Origin: an uncultured Alphaproteobacteria bacterium
GTDB lineage: Bacteria; Pseudomonadota; Alphaproteobacteria; HIMB59; GCA-002718135
Direction: 5' to 3'
Assembly (NCBI GenBank): GCA_902627245.1
Contig: CACOIH010000013.1
Location: 1-41,989, forward strand
Length of the DNA: 41,989 bases
This document shows, piece by piece, positions 38,175 through 41,989 of the stretch; position 1 is the first letter of the stretch; every line of letters starts with the position of its first letter. The position numbers and the translations under genes were made by a program. The notes under the pieces were generated by a model. The model saw nothing but the letters and a program-made list of their open reading frames with translations. It was not told the DNA's origin and ran no database searches.

Positions 38175-39332
38175 ATGCAACTTTCAAAAAGAATATTTCA
38201 ATTAGAAACTGAAACCGCCTTCGCAGTGCTAGCAAAAGCTAATGAATTGGCGTCAAAAGGAATGGATATTATTAATCTAGGAATTGGACAGCCTGATTTT
38301 CCAACTCCAAATAATATTCAAGAAGCTGCTATTAAAGCAATAAGAGATGGTAAACATGGATATACCCCGTCAAATGGAATTCCAGAATTAAGACAGGCTG
38401 TATCTGATAAAATTATGGATGATTACAAAATATCTATTGACCCTAAAAATATATTAATCACGCCTGGTGGAAAACCAACTATATTTATTTCGTGCTTGAT
38501 GTTTGGTGGAATTGGAAAGGAAATAATATACCCTGACCCTGGATTTCCAATTTATAGATCAATGATAAAATTTAGTGGAGCAACTCCAAAGGCATTATAT
38601 TTAGACGAAAAAGATAATTTTGAAATAAATTTTGAAAAATTAAAAAAATTAATAACACCAAATACTAGTTTGATAATCATTAATAACCCAAATAATCCTA
38701 CAGGCTCATTCATGAACCAAAATAAAATAAATGAGTTAGTTGATATTTTAATTAAATATCCAAAATTAAATATTCTAAGTGATGAGATTTATAGCAAAAT
38801 TATATTTGATAATTTTAAAATGCCTTCATTATTAAAACATACAAATTTACATAACAGACTAATTGTTTTAGATGGTTGGAGTAAAACATATTGTATGACA
38901 GGATGGCGACTTGGTTGGAGCGTGTGGCCAACCGATTACATTGAATATGCAAATAAGATGTGTGTCAATAATCATTCCTGTCCTACTTCAATTTCCCAGT
39001 ATGCTGGACTTGAAGCATTAAAAGGTTCACAAGATGAACTTGAAAAAATCGTAAGAGAATTTCAAACTAGAAAAGATTTTGTTTACACTCAATTAAATAA
39101 AATTGATTCAATTTCATGCTTTAATCCAGGGGGTGCTTTTTATGCATTTCCAAATATCTCAAGAACTGGATTAAATGGTAAAGAATTTTCAGATCTTGCC
39201 TTAGAGAAAAAAGGGGTTGCTCTAGTACCAGGTACAAGTTTTGGAGAAAAAGCTGAAAGTTACGTAAGAATTAGTTATGCAAATTCTATAGAAAAAATTT
39301 CAGAAGCTATTAAAAGGATATCAACATTATGA
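38175..39332 (+). CDS. Class I/II pyridoxal-phosphate aminotransferase
   Basis: This fold-type I aminotransferase of the aspartate/aromatic/alanine group has 385 residues. The PLP-binding Lys is K237 in DGWSKTYCMTGWRLGW. NPNNPTG (171-177) binds the cofactor, SDEIY (202-206) supplies the Asp and Tyr that contact PLP, and the substrate-carboxylate Arg is probably in VRISYANS near the C-terminus. The N-terminus INLGIGQPDFPTP is typical. The exact amino donor and acceptor cannot be read from sequence. Its 4-bp ATGA overlap with glnB, ahead of glnA, suggests a role in glutamate-linked nitrogen transfer (inference). No ribosome binding site precedes the ATG. Confidence 0.9.
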   Translation: MQLSKRIFQLETETAFAVLAKANELASKGMDIINLGIGQPDFPTPNNIQEAAIKAIRDGKHGYTPSNGIPELRQAVSDKIMDDYKISIDPKNILITPGGKPTIFISCLMFGGIGKEIIYPDPGFPIYRSMIKFSGATPKALYLDEKDNFEINFEKLKKLITPNTSLIIINNPNNPTGSFMNQNKINELVDILIKYPKLNILSDEIYSKIIFDNFKMPSLLKHTNLHNRLIVLDGWSKTYCMTGWRLGWSVWPTDYIEYANKMCVNNHSCPTSISQYAGLEALKGSQDELEKIVREFQTRKDFVYTQLNKIDSISCFNPGGAFYAFPNISRTGLNGKEFSDLALEKKGVALVPGTSFGEKAESYVRISYANSIEKISEAIKRISTL

Positions 39333-39670
39333 AAAAAATTGAAGCAATAATTAAACCTTTCAAGTTATCAAATGTAAAAGATGCACTCCACGAACTAGGA
39401 ATATCAGGAATGACAGTTATAGATGTGAAGGGTTTTGGCAGACAAAGAGGATCAACTGGCGGAATGGAAACAAATGATAGCTACGACGATGAGTTTTTAG
39501 CCAAAATGAAACTTGAAGTCATAGTTGAGGATAGTCAAGTTGATGAAGTAATAAATGGAATCAAATCATCAGCTTATTCTGGGAAAATAGGTGATGGTAA
39601 GATTTTTGTATCAAACATAGAGCAAGTAATCAGAATAAGAACAGGTGAAAAAGACAGTGAGGCTGTCTAA
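39329..39670 (+). CDS. glnB: PII nitrogen regulatory protein with altered T-loop
   Basis: PII proteins sense ATP/ADP and 2-oxoglutarate and control nitrogen enzymes and transporters by binding them through the T-loop. The 113 residues are a full PII: MKKIEAIIKPFKL at the start, KGFGRQ with the 2-oxoglutarate Gln (Q39), K59 equivalent to K58 of E. coli, and the C-terminal signature GKIGDGKIFV (85-94) with IRIRTGE. The T-loop (about 40-56) is unusual. The uridylylation motif YRGAEY is absent and the loop reads GSTGGMETNDSYDDEF, one residue longer, with a Tyr (Y52) at roughly the Y51 position. It could be an unmodified PII. GlnK is an alternative name; no amtB is adjacent here. Confidence 0.93.
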   Translation: MKKIEAIIKPFKLSNVKDALHELGISGMTVIDVKGFGRQRGSTGGMETNDSYDDEFLAKMKLEVIVEDSQVDEVINGIKSSAYSGKIGDGKIFVSNIEQVIRIRTGEKDSEAV

Positions 39671-39676
39671 TTTTTC

Positions 39677-39704
39677 TTTACTTTTAATAAAAAGTTTGTA
39701 TTTA
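39677..39704 (+). promoter_or_regulatory. Candidate glnA promoter between glnB and the riboswitches
   Basis: TTTACT (39677-39682) and TATTTA (39699-39704) are 16 bp apart. The predicted start near 39711 falls exactly where the first aptamer begins. Each hexamer is a poor match to the sigma-70 consensus, so this rests mainly on the position. Confidence 0.3.
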
Positions 39705-39711
39705 AGCCATA

Positions 39712-39762
39712 ATCGTTCAACTCAATTGAGTCGGAAGTAAGCATTTTGCTGAAGGAACGCAT
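39712..39762 (+). ncRNA. Glutamine riboswitch (glnA RNA motif), copy 1
   Basis: This matches the glutamine-binding glnA RNA aptamer. The closing helix CGTTC (39714-39718) pairs with GAACG (39755-39759). P2 is ACTC/GAGT (39720-39723 with 39728-39731), followed by the conserved junction CGGAAGTA (39732-39739). P3 is AGCA/TGCT (39740-39743 with 39747-39750), then GAAG before the closing strand. The conserved unpaired letters are exactly those of the known motif. It is in the glnB-glnA gap and oriented to control glnA. The motif is best known from cyanobacteria and marine metagenomes. Confidence 0.9.
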
Positions 39763-39775
39763 GCAAAAGTTATAA

Positions 39776-39832
39776 ATCGTTCAATCTATTTAGATATAGA
39801 TCGGAAGTAAGCTCCAAGCTGAAGGAACGCAG
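39776..39832 (+). ncRNA. Glutamine riboswitch (glnA RNA motif), copy 2
   Basis: Second aptamer, 64 nt after the first. The closing helix CGTTC/GAACG is at 39778-39782 and 39825-39829. P2 is longer, ATCTAT/ATAGAT (39784-39789 with 39796-39801). The junction CGGAAGTA is identical (39802-39809), P3 is AGCT/AGCT (39810-39813 with 39817-39820) and GAAG follows. P2 differs from copy 1 but remains fully paired, and in P3 the A-T pair of copy 1 is a T-A pair here. These compensatory changes support the fold. Tandem aptamers usually sharpen the response to ligand. Confidence 0.9.
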
Positions 39833-39872
39833 ATCCAAAAGATTTCATAACTAGAGCATGAAATAAATTAAA

Positions 39873-39900
39873 TGAATACAATAAGTGTATTCATTTTATT
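39873..39900 (+). terminator. Terminator-like hairpin, probable riboswitch expression platform
   Basis: TGAATACA (39873-39880) and TGTATTCA (39886-39893) form a perfect 8-bp stem (10 bp counting flanking A-T pairs) with loop ATAAG, followed by TTTTATT. It lies between the second glutamine aptamer and the glnA ribosome site at 39908, the position expected for a regulated terminator. The stem is low in GC and no clear antiterminator is visible, so the mechanism is an inference. Confidence 0.6.
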
Positions 39901-39916
39901 AACGTGTGAGGTAATT

Positions 39917-41350
39917 ATGAAATATAACTGTAAAACTCCAAAGGAGCTTATTAAAAAAGTTAAAAATGAAAATATCAAAATGGTTGATCTTAGATTTACC
40001 GATTTGCCAGGATCAACTCATCATATTTCAATACCAATTAAGTATTTAACTGAAGATTTATTTACTGACGGTGTTGGGTTTGATGGATCGTCGGTAAGAG
40101 GCTTTCAATCTATTGAAAATAGTGACATGGCTATGGTTCCAGATGTTACAACTGGATATATTGATCCTTTCTACTCAGAAAAGACTATTGCATTTACTTG
40201 TGATGTAGTAGATCCCATTACATATGATAGCTATGAAAGAGACCCAAGATTCATAGCTAAAAAAGCAGAGAAGTATTTAAAATCTTCTAAAATGGGTGAC
40301 GTTGCATATTTTGGACCCGAAGCTGAATTTTTTGTATTTAATGATGTTAAATATGACTCGGGATCTAATTTTGCTTTTCATGAAGTAGATTCAATTGAGG
40401 GTGCCTGGAATACTGGTAGAGATGAAAACCCTAATTTAGGACACAAACCTAGACATAAAGGTGGATATTTTCCTTTACCACCCTCGGACAGTTTACAAGA
40501 CGTCAGAACTGAGATGGTATTAACAATGGAAGAAATAGGTATTAATGTTGAAGCTTCCCACCATGAAGTTGCAACAGGTGGTCAATGCGAAATTGATTTA
40601 GAATTTTCACCTCTTTTATCAATGGCTGATGATCTATTAAGATACAAATACGTTGTAAAAAATGTTGCTAAGCAACACGGTATGACAGCAACTTTTATGC
40701 CAAAACCTCTTTTTGAGGATAATGGTTCTGGTATGCATGTACATTCTAGTATCTGGAAAAATAAAAAAACTTTAATGTATAAAAAAGGAAATTATGCCGA
40801 TTTAAGTGATTTCGCGCTCTATTATATTGGAGGAATTTTAAAACATGCTCCTTCACTTTTGGCATTTTGTGCACCAACTACTAATTCTTACAAAAGATTA
40901 GTCCCTGGTTTTGAAGCACCTGTAAATATTGCTTATTCTCAAGCGAATAGAACAGCTTCTGTTAGAATACCAAATAATTATACTGCCAGTCCAAAAGCAA
41001 AAAGAGTTGAGTTTAGATGTCCGGACCCATCTGCAAACCCATATCTCGCTTTTTCGGCAATATTAATGGCAGGTTTAGATGGGGTTAAAAATAAAATTAA
41101 GCCAGGAAAGCCGACTGATATAAATATTTACGAAGCTCCTGATAATGTTCTTGCTAAAATACCATCAACACCTGGATCTTTAGCAGAAGCGTTAATAGCA
41201 TTGGAGAAAGATCATAAATACTTGATGCAGGGTAATGTCTTTACAAAAGACAACATTGAAACTTATATATCTTATAAGAAAGAAAATGAGGTTAGCCCCA
41301 TGGATTTAAGACCCCATCCTCATGAATTTGATCTTTATTACGACGTATAA
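39917..41350 (+). CDS. glnA: Glutamine synthetase type I
   Basis: GlnA makes glutamine from glutamate, ammonia and ATP; it is the main ammonium-assimilating enzyme. The 477 residues are a full GSI-beta type subunit: VDLRFTD, GFDGSSVRGF, FGPEAEFFVF with active-site Glu, the NPNLGHKPRHKGGYFP region, VEASHHEVATGGQCEI, GSGMHVHSS, NRTASVRIP and PHPHEFDLYYDV. The adenylylation-site Tyr is kept in NIYEAP, though the usual DLPPEE context is changed. The frame is open 15 codons upstream to an ATG at 39872, but that lies in the leader hairpin. The ATG at 39917 has GAGG five bases before it and gives the normal N-terminus. Tandem glutamine riboswitches precede it and a terminator follows. Confidence 0.97.
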   Translation: MKYNCKTPKELIKKVKNENIKMVDLRFTDLPGSTHHISIPIKYLTEDLFTDGVGFDGSSVRGFQSIENSDMAMVPDVTTGYIDPFYSEKTIAFTCDVVDPITYDSYERDPRFIAKKAEKYLKSSKMGDVAYFGPEAEFFVFNDVKYDSGSNFAFHEVDSIEGAWNTGRDENPNLGHKPRHKGGYFPLPPSDSLQDVRTEMVLTMEEIGINVEASHHEVATGGQCEIDLEFSPLLSMADDLLRYKYVVKNVAKQHGMTATFMPKPLFEDNGSGMHVHSSIWKNKKTLMYKKGNYADLSDFALYYIGGILKHAPSLLAFCAPTTNSYKRLVPGFEAPVNIAYSQANRTASVRIPNNYTASPKAKRVEFRCPDPSANPYLAFSAILMAGLDGVKNKIKPGKPTDINIYEAPDNVLAKIPSTPGSLAEALIALEKDHKYLMQGNVFTKDNIETYISYKKENEVSPMDLRPHPHEFDLYYDV

Positions 41351-41367
41351 TAATTAATAACTTTTTT

Positions 41368-41399
41368 AAAACCGCCTTAGGGCGGTTTTCTATTTTTTT
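41368..41399 (+). terminator. Rho-independent terminator after glnA
   Basis: A 9-bp stem (AAAACCGCC region at 41368-41376 with 41381-41389) with loop TTAG is followed by C, TA and a run of seven T. It begins 18 nt after the glnA stop and separates glnA from parE. Confidence 0.92.
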
Positions 41400-41427
41400 A
41401 ATTCAATAGTTTTGATAAGTAATATTA

Positions 41428-41989
41428 ATGGCTAATAAATTTACTTACAAAGCGAAAGACATTGAGGTTCTAGAGGGTTTAGAGCCAGTCAGAAAAAGAC
41501 CTGGCATGTACATAGGTAGCACTAATCAGGATGGACTGCATCATTTGGTTAATGAAATTTTAGACAATAGTATTGATGAAGTTTTAGCTGGCTATGCTTC
41601 AAAAATATATTTCAATTATAAGAAAAGTGGGTTTATTAAAATTAAAGATGATGGTAGAGGCATACCTGTTGACTTTCATCCTAAGTATAAAAATAAAAGA
41701 GCTATTGAAGTAGTTTTAACTACGTTACATGCTGGGGGTAAATTTAATAGCAATGCCTACAGAACATCAGGTGGTTTGCATGGAGTAGGAATTTCTGTTG
41801 TAAATGCTTTAAGTTCATATTTAAAAGTTGATGTTTATAAAAATGGTAAATTATACAGTCAAGAATATTCAAAAGGTAAAGTAAAATCAAAAGTTAAAAT
41901 TGAAAAGTGCGGTAAAAAATTGAAAGGTACTGAAATTACTTTTTTTACCAGATGATGATATTTTTGATAACATTACTTATGATATTAAA
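41428..41989 (+). CDS. parE: DNA topoisomerase IV subunit B, partial, with apparent frameshift
   Basis: ParE is the ATPase subunit of topoisomerase IV, which unlinks daughter chromosomes. The window holds only its N-terminal GHKL domain: [12 protein letters not shown], the catalytic E43 and N47 in [32 protein letters not shown] and [13 protein letters not shown]. The HPK and TSGGLHGVG forms point to ParE rather than GyrB. The frame stops at 41953-41955, but removing one T from the seven-T run at 41940-41946 restores [17 protein letters not shown], which continues to the window edge as expected for the family. So the gene is either broken by one base or the base is a sequencing error. No clear ribosome site precedes the ATG. 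Confidence 0.88.

Noticed and set aside
39680-39695. Small hairpin ACTTTT-AATA-AAAAGT after glnB as a terminator
   Set aside because: It has six pairs, only one of them G-C, followed by TTGTATTT; too weak to call in such AT-rich sequence.
39711-39832. Repeated unit of about 50 bases, first considered as a CRISPR or mobile-element repeat
   Set aside because: There are only two copies. The identical parts are the aptamer's conserved junctions and the differing parts co-vary in helices, so the riboswitch explains it.
41950-41955. Reading the TGA at 41953 as the true end of a short ATPase protein
   Set aside because: The +1 shifted frame continues the ParE family sequence directly, so a frameshift explains it better than a natural 175-residue protein.

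Overview
The window looks like a piece of a small, streamlined, very AT-rich genome of a marine-type alphaproteobacterium. By eye the GC content is below about 30 %. The gene order tig-clpP-clpX-lon-hup, the unbroken nuoA-N operon, and birA-coaX-RNase J-DUF1467-proS-lolC-lolD-dnaE followed by rpsB-tsf-pyrH-frr-uppS-cdsA-dxr-bamA is typical of Alphaproteobacteria. The short prolyl-tRNA synthetase and the 'HLR' (not HLH) start of DnaE's PHP domain fit the same group. Genes overlap or sit a few bases apart almost everywhere, and no stretch over 300 bases lacks a gene. tRNA-His encodes G-1 and has discriminator C73, and a PII gene is present. Both argue (inference) against Pelagibacter proper and against the Rhizobiales/Rhodobacterales/Caulobacterales group, and would fit another low-GC marine lineage such as AEGEAN-169/HIMB59-like cells.

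Layout, read on the minus strand from right to left. 38.1-36.5 kb: tRNA-His, tRNA-Leu and trigger factor. 36.5-32.2 kb: clpP, clpX and lon (protein quality control). 32.1-31.6 kb: HU, a terminator hairpin, tRNA-Val and tRNA-Asp. 31.5-17.7 kb: all fourteen respiratory complex I genes, nuoA to nuoN. 17.7-11.1 kb: biotin ligase, type III pantothenate kinase, RNase J, a DUF1467 protein, proS and the lipoprotein-release transporter lolC/lolD. 11.1-7.7 kb: dnaE. 7.6-0 kb: ribosomal protein S2, EF-Ts, UMP kinase, ribosome recycling factor, then envelope genes uppS, cdsA, dxr, bamA and the start of a skp/ompH gene cut by the window edge. Everything from 1 to 38,122 is on the minus strand.

From 38,175 the plus strand carries a nitrogen-related group: a class I/II aminotransferase, glnB (PII) overlapping it by 4 bp, then glnA, then the start of parE. 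The most notable signal is between glnB and glnA: two consecutive copies of the glutamine-binding glnA RNA aptamer (glutamine riboswitch), with compensatory changes between the copies. They are followed by a terminator-like hairpin just before the glnA ribosome binding site. This suggests glnA is controlled in cis by glutamine. The neighbouring PII protein keeps its effector-binding residues but has a rewritten T-loop.

Other points worth checking: parE is put out of frame by one extra T in a run of seven; the rseP gene usually found between dxr and bamA is absent, and those two genes overlap by 50 bp; and CdsA, UppS, BamA and trigger factor each lack conserved residues. I saw no mobile elements, phage genes, CRISPR arrays or defence systems.
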